Origin: Pseudanabaena sp. PCC 6802
Lineage (GTDB): Bacteria; Cyanobacteriota; Cyanobacteriia; Pseudanabaenales; Pseudanabaenaceae
Assembly: GCF_000332175.1 (NCBI RefSeq)
Contig: NZ_KB235914.1
Span: 2,228,868 to 2,292,867 of the forward strand
Reading direction: 5' to 3'
DNA: 64,000 bases
Below, piece after piece: positions 25,034 through 32,842 of this stretch. The position numbers were made by a program, and so were the translations under genes. How positions within the stretch are numbered: the stretch's first letter is position 1; every line of letters starts with the position of its first letter. Below the pieces are notes generated by a model. The model saw nothing but the letters and a program-made list of their open reading frames with translations. It was not told the origin of the DNA and did no database searches.

Positions 25034-26269
25034 TCAGGAATTAGTCATTACTTCTTCTTGATGCCAATTTGTTGGCCACTGAATGCGATCGCTACTAAAA
25101 GCAAGCGGATCGTCCGAATTGAGTTCTGTTGATGTTGGTTCTGCAACCATCTCAAACATACCGTTATCAAAGGGCAATCCAGGAGCCTTAGTTTTCAAAA
25201 CAACTCTTTCGCGAATTCCCCGACTGGCTTGGGTTAGTGCCCGGTGATGACAGTAGGGATTATTGCCCCGGCGATCGAAGAAAACATGGGAAGTCCAGGT
25301 GCATCCACCACGGCAAAGCTTTGCAAATTCACAGGTTTCACAAAACCCCCAAAGACGATCTGTATCTGCACCAATATTAAACCTGAGTTCGGCGGAATTC
25401 TCTACAATTTCGCGTAGCGTGCGATCGCGCACGTTACCACCTGTGTAAGCATTTGTAGGCAGCGACGGACATCCCTTAATTGCACCATCCGCTTCGATCC
25501 CTAAAGTTGAAAGACCTGCAGCGCATCCTTGCCAAAATCCCCAGGCATCACCGCGACCGCGCAACAACCTCTCATAGGGGCCGTAGTAGCCAATGTTATT
25601 TCCAGGCTGAAGTGAAAGGCCATCATTTTTAGCTTTTTTAGCTATTTCGGCCAGCATGGGATAGAGATCTAAAAGTTCATAGGGTTGAAGCAACATCGCA
25701 GAATTATCCACGGCATTTCCCATCGGAACAGTGAGTTGAATTTGCCACGCCTTTGCACCCGCCTCAAGAATTTTCTCATAAACGAGTGGTAATTCTGGCG
25801 CAGAATAGCGATTGATTTGAGTATTACAGCCAAAGAATAGCCCTACTTCGCGAAAATGTCCCATTGTGCGAAAGCAGGATGCCCAAGAACCTACTCGACC
25901 TCGCAGGCGATCGTGAGTACCTTCTAGCCCATCTACTGAGATGGAAACTGCGGAAATTCCTGCATCTTTCATGCGTCGAGCCATGTCTAGGGAAATCCCA
26001 AATCCTCCGGTAGTCATACTACAAACCATTCCGGCTTGCGAAATAACCTGAGCAATCTCCAACCAGTCAGGACGCATAAAGGCTTCACCACCAATAATCG
26101 TCACCTCTGTAATGCCAATATCAGACATTTGTCGGACAAGATCTAGGGCTTCGGATGTAGTCAACTCTGCATTGCGTGCATGTCCAGCCCTTGAGCCACA
26201 ATGCTGGCAAGCCAGATTGCAATTTAAAGTAATTTCCCAGACCGCATAGCTTTTTCTACTATAAGACAT
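25034..26269 (-). CDS. Radical SAM/SPASM peptide maturase, Nif11-associated, splicease-like
   Basis: A 411-residue radical SAM enzyme. The AdoMet cluster motif is CNLACQHC (C17, C21, C24), with IIGGEAFMRPDW as the SAM-binding GGE strand. The C-terminal SPASM region has C249, C267, C310, C313, C319, C323 and C340 (GCPSLP; CETCEFAKLCRGGC), enough for two auxiliary 4Fe-4S clusters. The overall type fits the Nif11-class peptide maturases, which include the PlpX spliceases that excise a tyramine unit from a Tyr in X-Y-G and leave an alpha-keto-beta-amino acid. The gene lies 110 nt downstream of a Nif11-type precursor with exactly such MYG and LYG sites. Family assignment to splicease is an inference from partner motifs. 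Confidence 0.82.
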   Translation of the reverse strand: MSYSRKSYAVWEITLNCNLACQHCGSRAGHARNAELTTSEALDLVRQMSDIGITEVTIIGGEAFMRPDWLEIAQVISQAGMVCSMTTGGFGISLDMARRMKDAGISAVSISVDGLEGTHDRLRGRVGSWASCFRTMGHFREVGLFFGCNTQINRYSAPELPLVYEKILEAGAKAWQIQLTVPMGNAVDNSAMLLQPYELLDLYPMLAEIAKKAKNDGLSLQPGNNIGYYGPYERLLRGRGDAWGFWQGCAAGLSTLGIEADGAIKGCPSLPTNAYTGGNVRDRTLREIVENSAELRFNIGADTDRLWGFCETCEFAKLCRGGCTWTSHVFFDRRGNNPYCHHRALTQASRGIRERVVLKTKAPGLPFDNGMFEMVAEPTSTELNSDDPLAFSSDRIQWPTNWHQEEVMTNS

Positions 26270-26379
26270 TTAAATCGTCCCACTTTACTTCTGAATAGAA
26301 ATAACCATGATGAGAAAAGCCTATGCTGAATACAACAAAATAAGAAATTTGAGGTGTCCAGCATGGGCGATCGCTAACC

Positions 26380-26751
26380 CTATTTATCAAGCATGTCGTC
26401 AATAACGACACCGTAAAGGGGCTGAGGATCGATCGGACGAATTGGTCTAATTGGCCAGGGCCACCAGATTACTCCATACATTGGTTGAATAATTGGAGCC
26501 TTTCCGATATAACCACCAAAAACACCCGCAAGTTCTTCTTCGCTAACATCTGTAAACTCACCTTTTTGTCGAGCGCTCATCAATTCGATCGCACCAGTTT
26601 CAAAGGATTCAGTAGTAAATGCGTAACCTCGATCGGCCAAAAATCCAGTTCGTTTAGATCTTTCTGTCCGCTCAAGAGCAGAGCGAAATTCTCGATCTTT
26701 AATCAATCGCACGATAAATTCTTTGAGCTTGTTGAACGTATTTTCTGACAT
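26380..26751 (-). CDS. Nif11-type RiPP precursor with two QP[M/L]YGV motifs
   Basis: A 123-residue precursor. Residues 1-75 are a Nif11-like leader (FNKLKEFIVRLIKDREFRSAL, then RGYAFTTESF), ending in EEELAGVFGG, a double-glycine site at 79-80 for the C39 exporter. The 43-residue core contains no Cys. It holds QPMYGV at 89-94 and QPLYGV at 110-115, two copies of one motif separated by the aromatic/proline-rich WWPWPIRPIRPIDP. X-Y-G is the recognition site of splicease enzymes. The AAATTC-type upstream region has GAGGAAT before the ATG. The radical SAM gene follows on the same strand. The product would carry one or two beta-amino acid units if both sites are processed. Confidence 0.85.
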   Translation of the reverse strand: MSENTFNKLKEFIVRLIKDREFRSALERTERSKRTGFLADRGYAFTTESFETGAIELMSARQKGEFTDVSEEELAGVFGGYIGKAPIIQPMYGVIWWPWPIRPIRPIDPQPLYGVVIDDMLDK

Positions 26752-26953
26752 AAATTCCTCGCAATTATAGATTTTAGAGGGTTAATAGATATTGTCATCG
26801 ATCGCTTGGGAAACATTTACACAGAGAGCATCTCATGCGAAATGTCCTCTCGAATGTGGCATCCAAGCATTTGTGCTAATAACTGGAAATTCAAATTCAA
26901 TCGCAATCTCTTTCATAATGTATCTTTTGAATTAATGAACTGTCAAGGCAGAC

Positions 26954-27110
26954 TATAGCGTTTTTCAATTGAGAACGGGTTTTATTGACGGGGTGAAGGG
27001 GTGGAACACGGCAGTGGCTCTAGCGGGGAACCCCCAAGACCGCCCTGCCTCGCCTTCTTGGGGGCAACACCCCCAAACCCCCTTCTCGTTTTCATCTGAA
27101 ACCCGCTATA
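26954..27110 (-). repeat. MITE-like element, family B, copy 2 (157 bp, inverted)
   Basis: The same length as copy 1 but in the opposite orientation: it starts TATAGCGTTTTTCAATTGAG and ends ATCTGAAACCCGCTATA. It separates the dehydration genes from the splicease genes on the minus strand and can fold into a long hairpin. In the rest of 26752-27121 I see only a 27-codon minus-strand ORF at 26833-26916, which I do not support. Confidence 0.85.
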
Positions 27111-27121
27111 CGCAATAGGGC

Positions 27122-27904
27122 TTAAGGATTTACTTGAGGATTAGGACCGCTAATATTCTTCAGCCAAGTCATAAAAAGAGAATCTAAAACTTCATCTCTG
27201 ATTGAGTCGCTAAGTTCAGCAGGATACCACTTCTCAATCCTCAAAATGTGATAACCTAGTTTGGTTTGGATGGGGCCAGCAATCTCCCCTTCTTTTAACT
27301 CGGCAATGGCCTGCTTAATTTCCGGCATTATCTCAGCCATGAAGTTAATTCCTGCAAATCCGCCGTTTTGCTTGGAATGTTTTCCCCTTGAATGCTCAAT
27401 TGCCATAGCACAGAAGGAGGCATTTTCGTTTTGTATTGCCTGAACGATTTGCAAAGCATTTGTGAGATCGACTACCAAAATCTGAGATAGGGCAACTCTT
27501 TTATAGTCATTGCGGTTGTTTAGATAATGAGAGTCAACGCTATCGCCGAATAGATGCTCTTTTAGTTTCTTTGTTAGGAGAGTTATTCTGATGCCTTGAG
27601 TCCAATCTTCTACTGTAATTCGTTGTTGTTGAAGCCAACTCAAAGTTTCAGCAGTACTGAACAGTTTGTGCTCTTGGCGAAATGCATCTCCAGCCTGTTG
27701 TAATTCTTCATCAGAAGCTGTGATGCTTAGCTGGTTGCAGATATTTGAAATTAAAATATCTCGCTCGGCTAGAGCGGAAAATTCTGCTATTTTATGAGAA
27801 TAGTTTAGATAAGCAATGACTTCTGCATGTGAGGCTGGAGCAATTTCCAATAACGTTGGTTTTTGTGCAAAATCCAGATTGTTTCTTTCTAAAGTTTCTG
27901 TCAT
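27122..27904 (-). CDS. PpiC/SurA-like peptidylprolyl isomerase-type protein
   Basis: A 260-residue paralogue of the protein at 24069-24815. The N-terminal helical SurA-like part (about 30-115: ITASDEELQQAGDAFRQEHKLFSTAETLSWLQQQRITVEDW) is followed by a parvulin domain with better-kept landmarks: VALSQILVVD, HSRGKHSKQNGGFAGIN, ELKEGEIAGPIQTKLGYHILRIEKW. No signal peptide is seen, so action is in the cytosol or at the exporter. It is the last gene of the kinase-HopA1-reductase run (46 nt after the reductase), with a MITE just beyond its stop. Role inferred: chaperone for the precursors or exporter. Confidence 0.78.
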   Translation of the reverse strand: MTETLERNNLDFAQKPTLLEIAPASHAEVIAYLNYSHKIAEFSALAERDILISNICNQLSITASDEELQQAGDAFRQEHKLFSTAETLSWLQQQRITVEDWTQGIRITLLTKKLKEHLFGDSVDSHYLNNRNDYKRVALSQILVVDLTNALQIVQAIQNENASFCAMAIEHSRGKHSKQNGGFAGINFMAEIMPEIKQAIAELKEGEIAGPIQTKLGYHILRIEKWYPAELSDSIRDEVLDSLFMTWLKNISGPNPQVNP

Positions 27905-27950
27905 GTCTGCGATTTCCTTGAAAATTTAATCAATTTGTTGACACAATTGC

Positions 27951-28982
27951 TTAGCAGCGATGAAGCAATTTTTCAGGTGGAATCTCCGAAATAGCTAATT
28001 TTTTGCGATGTAAATCGCCATATATATTGAGGTATTCTATTTCCTCTTTAGTGAGCTTACCTTGTCTAACTCCTGCGATCGCGGCATCAACTTCCTCGTG
28101 TGTCCTCAAGCCAGTCAAGCAAACATCTACGCAGTTTTGAGCGAGCGAGTAGCGATATAAATCGGGTACTGTTGGTTGCCAGCAACTTTTTGGCAACTCA
28201 GGGGGGGCATCCCAGAGAGGCCCTGAGTGCGATCCGGTAGACTTAAAAGTTACAATTCCTGGCCGGCTCGGATCGTGCGGGTTCATCCGATTGAATACCT
28301 GACTCTGGACAGTGCGATGCGCGGCATTATGTCTAACCATTACTACATCTAGTAGGTCGCTCTGAGACCACTGTTGAGCCAGATCGACATCGTGGAAAGA
28401 TGCTCCTATATGGCGAACAGCACCCATTTTCTTCAGGCGTTCGGAGGTGCCAAACACTTTTTCAATCGCGCGTTGATATACTGAATTAGCGCCTTTCACA
28501 TCTGGCACAATCTGCAAACAATCCTGTAAAAGCGAGCCATCATTGGAACCAATCCAACCCCAAAATAATACGTCTATATAATCAATCCCTAATTCGGAAA
28601 ATTGATCGAATAAAGCTGTGAGAGCCATTTCTGGACTCTTAATATAGGTCACAGTTGCTAAAACTACTTGCTCGCGCACAGATGAACCACGACCACATAA
28701 TTGGCGCAGTGCCTCAGTCATTGAACTATAAATGTGGTGGTGCAAATCGCTGGAGTAAAAAAAGTAATTAATTCCCAGATCGAATGCATATAGGGTATCC
28801 TCACTAGAAATCCCGCCGCCACCACCTAAACCAAGACAGCTAGCTGTTAAATCAGTTCGTCCTAGCTTGCGATAGAAAGGTAAATCTGTCTCAGTCGATT
28901 GCGTAACTTTACTATCAACCTCGCTTTTTGAGGTCTCTGATGTTGAGGTCTTCGATAGAGGAGCAAGGTCAACTAATTTCAT
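27951..28982 (-). CDS. Aldo/keto reductase-family protein in the RiPP operon
   Basis: A 343-residue protein with the aldo/keto reductase TIM-barrel start YRKLGRTDLTASCLGLGGGGG. The family tetrad can be partly followed: D (AFDLGINYFFYSSD), with Tyr replaced or shifted in FFYSS, a Lys not obvious at the usual place (ATVTYIKS may supply it), and the later GASFHDVD strand. Catalytic competence is therefore uncertain. The first 35 residues are a low-complexity S/T/E-rich extension. It is 4 nt from the HopA1 gene, so co-translation is likely. A tempting role is reduction of dehydroamino acids or of a keto group in the modified peptides, but that is inference; no aldo/keto reductase with such a role is known to me. 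Confidence 0.7.
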   Translation of the reverse strand: MKLVDLAPLSKTSTSETSKSEVDSKVTQSTETDLPFYRKLGRTDLTASCLGLGGGGGISSEDTLYAFDLGINYFFYSSDLHHHIYSSMTEALRQLCGRGSSVREQVVLATVTYIKSPEMALTALFDQFSELGIDYIDVLFWGWIGSNDGSLLQDCLQIVPDVKGANSVYQRAIEKVFGTSERLKKMGAVRHIGASFHDVDLAQQWSQSDLLDVVMVRHNAAHRTVQSQVFNRMNPHDPSRPGIVTFKSTGSHSGPLWDAPPELPKSCWQPTVPDLYRYSLAQNCVDVCLTGLRTHEEVDAAIAGVRQGKLTKEEIEYLNIYGDLHRKKLAISEIPPEKLLHRC

Positions 28983-28986
28983 AATT

Positions 28987-30105
28987 CTAACAATTCTCTA
29001 ACGGCTCATAAATATCTTCAGAGTTAGCATTGAGATATGCCCGTTCCCAGTCAATTCCCAACAAGGAAAAGTGACGTTGAATATATTCCATACGGCTATT
29101 CGCCGATTCATCACCTCTTTGCCGAGCTTCTAGCAAACCATTGACAATTATTTGACAGCGATTTATGCCAAAACTTTCTACAGCGGAAAACTTGCTGTCA
29201 GGTTCTTCGGCCAATGCCAGCCCAGGTGCAATGGTTTTGGTAAACATGGGTACTTCTAAGCCAAAGTGCGATCGCTGCTCTGCATAAACTTTATGAAGCA
29301 CTTGCCGAACTTCTTCATATTTGCTCCGTTCAAAGTAAAAAACGCCTGAGTCATAGCGAGTGTAGTCAGAAGGGTTGTAAAGCACTTTAAACGTGAAGGG
29401 AATCCTGGTTTCATTCATCTGCTGTGTCAGGCTCCCCATCACGGCGATCGCCCCGTCGGGACTGAGATTAAAGTAAACTCTTACTATATTAGTTTGAGGA
29501 GATAAACCTGAATTACCGACCGCCACGTAAAACCCATTTTGCACTAGATTTCGGGGCATCCTGATTGCCACAAACTCCCCTACTAAAGGAGACTGTTCTG
29601 GATCTTTTAGATGGCGATCGCGATCGATATGTAAAGTTAAACCACCCTTTGTGACAACAAGACAATCCTTACTTTCTTGGCGCACTACTGACCAATCTGG
29701 GTCGAAATAACCTTCTCCACTGTTACTTTTGTGCAGGCGCTCGTAAAAATCTAGATCGACACCTAGGAATAAATTATTTTCGAGATTTTGGTGAAGTAAA
29801 CGGTCAGTTACATCTATATCCAATGCAAGAGAAGCCTTCATGGAACCGTTGTAATAGATGCCATATAGAAAACTTTGCAGTTGCAAACTCATATACTTGT
29901 TTTGTAGATCCAAAGGTAGTTGCTGAAACCGTGCGATCGCCTCAGTTGGAAGTTCTAGGGGTTTATAGTTTGGATGACAAATACAGAAGTTCGACTGAAT
30001 TTGGACGTTATCGGCAATATCTTGAAGAGAAGTCAACACTCGATCTGAGTCTGAAGCCGAAGCTGAAGTTGACCGTTGACCTTGAAGGAAATCTAGTACT
30101 TGCAT
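28987..30105 (-). CDS. HopA1-family lyase-like protein (class V lanthipeptide/TvaD-type)
   Basis: A 372-residue protein with the features of the HopA1 effector family (LQSFLYGIYYNGSMK near the N-terminus; EGYFDPDWSVV; NGFYVAVGNSG; VRVYFNLSPDGAIAVMGSLTQQMN; IPFTFKVLYNPSDYTRYDSGVFYF; GLALAEEPDSKFSAVESFGINRC). HopA1-domain proteins in RiPP clusters (LxmY of lexapeptide, TvaD of thioviridamide) eliminate phosphate from phospho-Ser/Thr to give dehydroamino acids. The neighbouring gene encodes the matching kinase, which strongly supports that job. Its ATG lies 52 nt from the kinase stop. Confidence 0.8.
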   Translation of the reverse strand: MQVLDFLQGQRSTSASASDSDRVLTSLQDIADNVQIQSNFCICHPNYKPLELPTEAIARFQQLPLDLQNKYMSLQLQSFLYGIYYNGSMKASLALDIDVTDRLLHQNLENNLFLGVDLDFYERLHKSNSGEGYFDPDWSVVRQESKDCLVVTKGGLTLHIDRDRHLKDPEQSPLVGEFVAIRMPRNLVQNGFYVAVGNSGLSPQTNIVRVYFNLSPDGAIAVMGSLTQQMNETRIPFTFKVLYNPSDYTRYDSGVFYFERSKYEEVRQVLHKVYAEQRSHFGLEVPMFTKTIAPGLALAEEPDSKFSAVESFGINRCQIIVNGLLEARQRGDESANSRMEYIQRHFSLLGIDWERAYLNANSEDIYEPLENC

Positions 30106-30157
30106 TATAGATTTGGGTACGACTAAATTTATTAAATTAGTGACTTAAACCAGTGAC

Positions 30158-31345
30158 TTAAACCAGGTAATAGTCGATCTGCGTGAGTTCAGATTCTGTT
30201 ACTCCAAAAACAGTTTCAATAGATTGTTGGGGGCGACTTAACAAACTTTTGGCAACTTGAAGCATACAAATACCCGTATTTCCAAAGGATTTTTGATACT
30301 GGAGCATTGCCTGGATTTGCTGAATTAAGCCAAACCCGGCAAACTGAATAACTCGAATCAAAAAGTCAGGGCGCTGCTCTGAAATTTCTGGAAAGCTATT
30401 CAAATAGCCTCTTGCTAAAGCTGCAATAGAAGGTTGAAGTAAATCGAGCGGGATCATTGCTAGGCGCAAAGATTCGTCGATACTGATGGATTTACTAATC
30501 ACCAAACTACCTATCCAGATTTGCAAGTAGCTAGCAATGAGAGTGCCTAAATCAAATGCGGGGTCGCCCCAGTTACTGCGTTCCCAGTCAATTAGTCGAA
30601 TGCAACTGTGATTTGATTGCTCTGGTTCTGCTTTGTTTAGAATACCTTCCCAATTGTTATGCAACAGGATGTTATTCAGCTTGAGGTCATTATGAGTTAG
30701 ACAGCAGGGATGGCAATTAGCGGCCAGATCGGATAGTGCTTGCCCAAGGCTATCGTAGCGCTGATATAGTGTAATGAACTTAATCCCATCTGAGGGAATT
30801 AAACCAAAGATTTCAGGCTCAATCCGTTCTAGACCAAGATTAAGTATAGGATTAAGAGCTGTTTTACGATCTTCAGATTCTTTGCAAAAGAATTCCTGGT
30901 ATTCCTGACAGTCTAAGGTAGTGCGATGAATTTTAGCAAGGCTAGCGCCGATCTCAGTGGCGATCGCAGTTGGGAAGAAATTTTCCTTTGTATAGAAATC
31001 TGCTAAATCTAGGTATTCACTAAGGTAATTGAAAACAATAATTGAAGCATTAGCATCGAAATGTAATACTTCTGACAGCAGTGGGTGGAGATGGCTGACT
31101 TCAGAAAATTGATTTACAAAATCATGAACTCGCCATTCATTAGAAAATTCACCAGCAGTTTTCCCTTCTTGGTTATGACGCTCTTGTTTAATGAGAATTT
31201 TACGTCCATCTGACCAACTCAGTAGCAAATTGAAGTTCTTAGCAGCTTTTAGCTCAACCTGACTCCGATCTTCTGTCTCTTGACTACAGAGACCCTGTTC
31301 GAGCAAGTAATTGAACGCATTTTGAGAGCTTAACATAAAAGTCAT
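30158..31345 (-). CDS. APH-like Ser/Thr kinase partner of HopA1 (LxmK/TvaC-type)
   Basis: A 395-residue protein of the aminoglycoside phosphotransferase/protein kinase fold. ILIKQERHNQEG near 50-61 holds the ATP-binding Lys; the catalytic loop is LTHNDLKLNNILL (D220) and the metal site LIDWERSNWGDPAFDLG (D253). In class V lanthipeptide and thioviridamide-type pathways this fold phosphorylates Ser/Thr of the precursor core so that the HopA1 protein can remove the phosphate. An antibiotic-resistance function is unlikely given the operon. The ATG at 31345 is used; a second ATG three codons on is possible. Likely substrates are the two precursors upstream in the same operon. Confidence 0.82.
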   Translation of the reverse strand: MTFMLSSQNAFNYLLEQGLCSQETEDRSQVELKAAKNFNLLLSWSDGRKILIKQERHNQEGKTAGEFSNEWRVHDFVNQFSEVSHLHPLLSEVLHFDANASIIVFNYLSEYLDLADFYTKENFFPTAIATEIGASLAKIHRTTLDCQEYQEFFCKESEDRKTALNPILNLGLERIEPEIFGLIPSDGIKFITLYQRYDSLGQALSDLAANCHPCCLTHNDLKLNNILLHNNWEGILNKAEPEQSNHSCIRLIDWERSNWGDPAFDLGTLIASYLQIWIGSLVISKSISIDESLRLAMIPLDLLQPSIAALARGYLNSFPEISEQRPDFLIRVIQFAGFGLIQQIQAMLQYQKSFGNTGICMLQVAKSLLSRPQQSIETVFGVTESELTQIDYYLV

Positions 31346-31400
31346 GGCTAGTTAAGTTTATGAATATTTTTCGCTGCTAAAACCTTGAAGTTGTGAATCT

Positions 31401-31655
31401 TTAAGTTCTGACGAAATCCTTAACTACTTGATAAATAGACAAGCTAATGAATGCTAGAAAAAACATCCAAGTGAAAATTACTTCGGGTTGTAGGAGGCGA
31501 GTCATACTATCTATACCCACCTTCTCAATCAGAAGAATAGTTATACCAAAACATACCCAAACTCCAGCTACCACATAATTTGTAGCAATTGCGAACGAAA
31601 CCCCAAGTGCTATAGCTGCGATCGCAATTGGACGCAGAGAATTAATTTCGATCAT
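31401..31655 (-). CDS. Small membrane protein in the RiPP operon
   Basis: An 84-residue protein with hydrophobic stretches at about 8-27, 29-45 and 58-78, so two or three membrane helices and few charges. AAGG stands about 8 nt before the ATG. It lies between the precursors and the kinase on the same strand, 55 nt upstream of the kinase gene. Immunity protein or membrane anchor for the modification enzymes are the natural guesses; sequence alone does not decide. I do not recognise a family. Confidence 0.6.
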   Translation of the reverse strand: MIEINSLRPIAIAAIALGVSFAIATNYVVAGVWVCFGITILLIEKVGIDSMTRLLQPEVIFTWMFFLAFISLSIYQVVKDFVRT

Positions 31656-31846
31656 TTTATATACCTTAGTAACTATTTTCTACTGACGAAAACTTCGGGA
31701 AATAGTTCGCTTTGCTGTTCTAAAGCGCTCTGGCAAGCAGAAGTGATAAAAATTATTTACCACTTCCACTATACCAAAGTTAAACCCTTGCAAGAGATGT
31801 TTTAAAATCGCTTAAGCTTTGTAATTGGTTGCGAGCATTGAGATGC

Positions 31847-32059
31847 TTACCAGAACTTGTTGTAGATTTCAGCGCTGATTTTGCCGATGTTATAGCTGAG
31901 GACAAAAGCGCTGCCAACAGCCAGGGTATAAACCACAGGACTAAATCTACCTGTGGTAATGTCGAGTTCTTCTGAGGTGAGTTCGTTTAAAAAACTTTCT
32001 TCATCAGAAAAAAGATTCGAACCTGTTACCTTGAGATCTTGGATATTAATAGTTGCCAT
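31847..32059 (-). CDS. RiPP precursor A (LFSDEESF-type leader, Cys-free core)
   Basis: A 70-residue precursor. The leader MATINIQDLKVTGSNLFSDE... ESFLNELTSEEL is clearly paralogous to precursor B. The cleavage site reads DITTGR instead of a clean GG, so processing after TG is possible but not canonical. The core FSPVVYTLAVGSAFVLSYNIG... KFW is hydrophobic, helical and rich in aromatic residues, with five Ser/Thr and no Cys. With the kinase and HopA1 protein it could be dehydrated, but cannot form lanthionine by itself. AAAGG precedes the ATG. Similar leaders with strongly hydrophobic cores are known among cyanobacterial bacteriocin-like genes. Confidence 0.8.
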   Translation of the reverse strand: MATINIQDLKVTGSNLFSDEESFLNELTSEELDITTGRFSPVVYTLAVGSAFVLSYNIGKISAEIYNKFW

Positions 32060-32127
32060 GATTTACCTTTGAGTTAGTAATGATTGTTGCGAGCGTATTG
32101 ACGTAACTGCTTGGTGACATTGAAGGT

Positions 32128-32343
32128 CTATTTCACGTTTGTCCAAAATCCGATTGAGAGACCAGCAGCACTGGCTCCAACGAACCACCAAGAGTTAATT
32201 GCGACAGTGTATACTACAATAGGTGAAAGTCCACCATTTACTCCGCCAAGTTCACTTTCCGTTAGGACATCCATGAAGCTTTCTGAATCAGAGAAGAGAG
32301 CAGAACCAACTGGACGCAATTCAGTAATTGCAATAGTAGCCAT
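32128..32343 (-). CDS. RiPP precursor B (LFSDSESF-type leader, Cys-free core)
   Basis: A 71-residue precursor; I start at ATG 32343, where MATIAITELRPVGSALFSD aligns with precursor A. The leader ends ELGGVNGG at 37-38, a standard double-glycine site. The core LSPIVVYTVAINSWWFVGAS... WTNVK shares its beginning (SP-VVYT) with core A, is hydrophobic, and holds six Ser/Thr, two adjacent Trp and no Cys. It is the first gene of the minus-strand operon; the divergent upstream DNA contains two related dyads (32461 and 32632) that could control it. Confidence 0.82.
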   Translation of the reverse strand: MATIAITELRPVGSALFSDSESFMDVLTESELGGVNGGLSPIVVYTVAINSWWFVGASAAGLSIGFWTNVK

Positions 32344-32460
32344 TTTTCGATTTCTCCAAAAGAGTTTGACAGGAATGGACAAACTATCGTTCGCACCACT
32401 CCCCTTTCATATTTGTTTATTTAACTGAATAACTCAAGTGGATGAGTATTTTTTTTTATT

Positions 32461-32479
32461 CATAACTACAGTAGTTATG
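32461..32479. promoter_or_regulatory. Operator-like dyad 1 upstream of the precursor operon
   Basis: CATAACTACAGTAGTTATG has 9-bp arms that are perfect complements around a central A. It lies about 118 bp upstream of the precursor B start codon. Its relative at 32632-32650 shares CATAACT.CAGT.GTTATG, 171 bp away. Confidence 0.6.
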
Positions 32480-32631
32480 TTTTTGGAGAGTATTTGAGTT
32501 TTTTGCAAACATCCACAATAGTAGGTAGCTAAGTAAAAGGTTTATGGAAAAGCTAGTTTTTTTGAAGAGTGCTTGTCAAATCGAGCTTTATAGATGGTGA
32601 AAATTTATACTTTATTGCACAAGCTTTTTAA

Positions 32632-32650
32632 CATAACTGCAGTTGTTATG
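32632..32650. promoter_or_regulatory. Operator-like dyad 2 upstream of the precursor operon
   Basis: CATAACTGCAGTTGTTATG differs from dyad 1 at two positions, and the outer arms CATAAC/GTTATG stay complementary. The spacing of 171 bp between the two centres would suit looping or cooperative binding. The binding protein is unknown; the HTH protein of this cluster is one candidate. Confidence 0.55.
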
Positions 32651-32686
32651 TTTTTTCGTAATTACTCAAGACATTTTTTTTCGATT

Positions 32687-32842
32687 TATGGCGGTTTTCA
32701 GATCGGAAAGAGCAGGGTGTTTGGCGGCATTGCCCCCAAGAAGGTGAGGCAGGGCGGTCTTGGAGATTCCCCGCTAGAGCCACTGCCGTGTGAAACGCCT
32801 TCACCCCGTCAATAAAACCCATTCTCAATTGAAAAACGCTAT
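32687..32842 (+). repeat. MITE-like element, family B, copy 3
   Basis: It begins TATGGCGGTTTTCAGATCGG and ends CAATTGAAAAACGCTATG, the same orientation as copy 1, slightly degraded. It closes the RiPP cluster on the right. The rest of 32843-33362 holds the perfect palindrome at 33024 and the nested inverted repeat at 33086, with no gene. Confidence 0.82.

Noticed and set aside
26833..26916. 27-codon minus-strand ORF (MKEIAIEFEFPVISTNAWMP...) upstream of the Nif11 precursor
   Set aside because: Too short to support alone, no clear ribosome-binding site, and no paralogue in the window.
30158..31345. Aminoglycoside resistance kinase
   Set aside because: The fold fits, but the adjacent HopA1 gene and precursors point to precursor phosphorylation.
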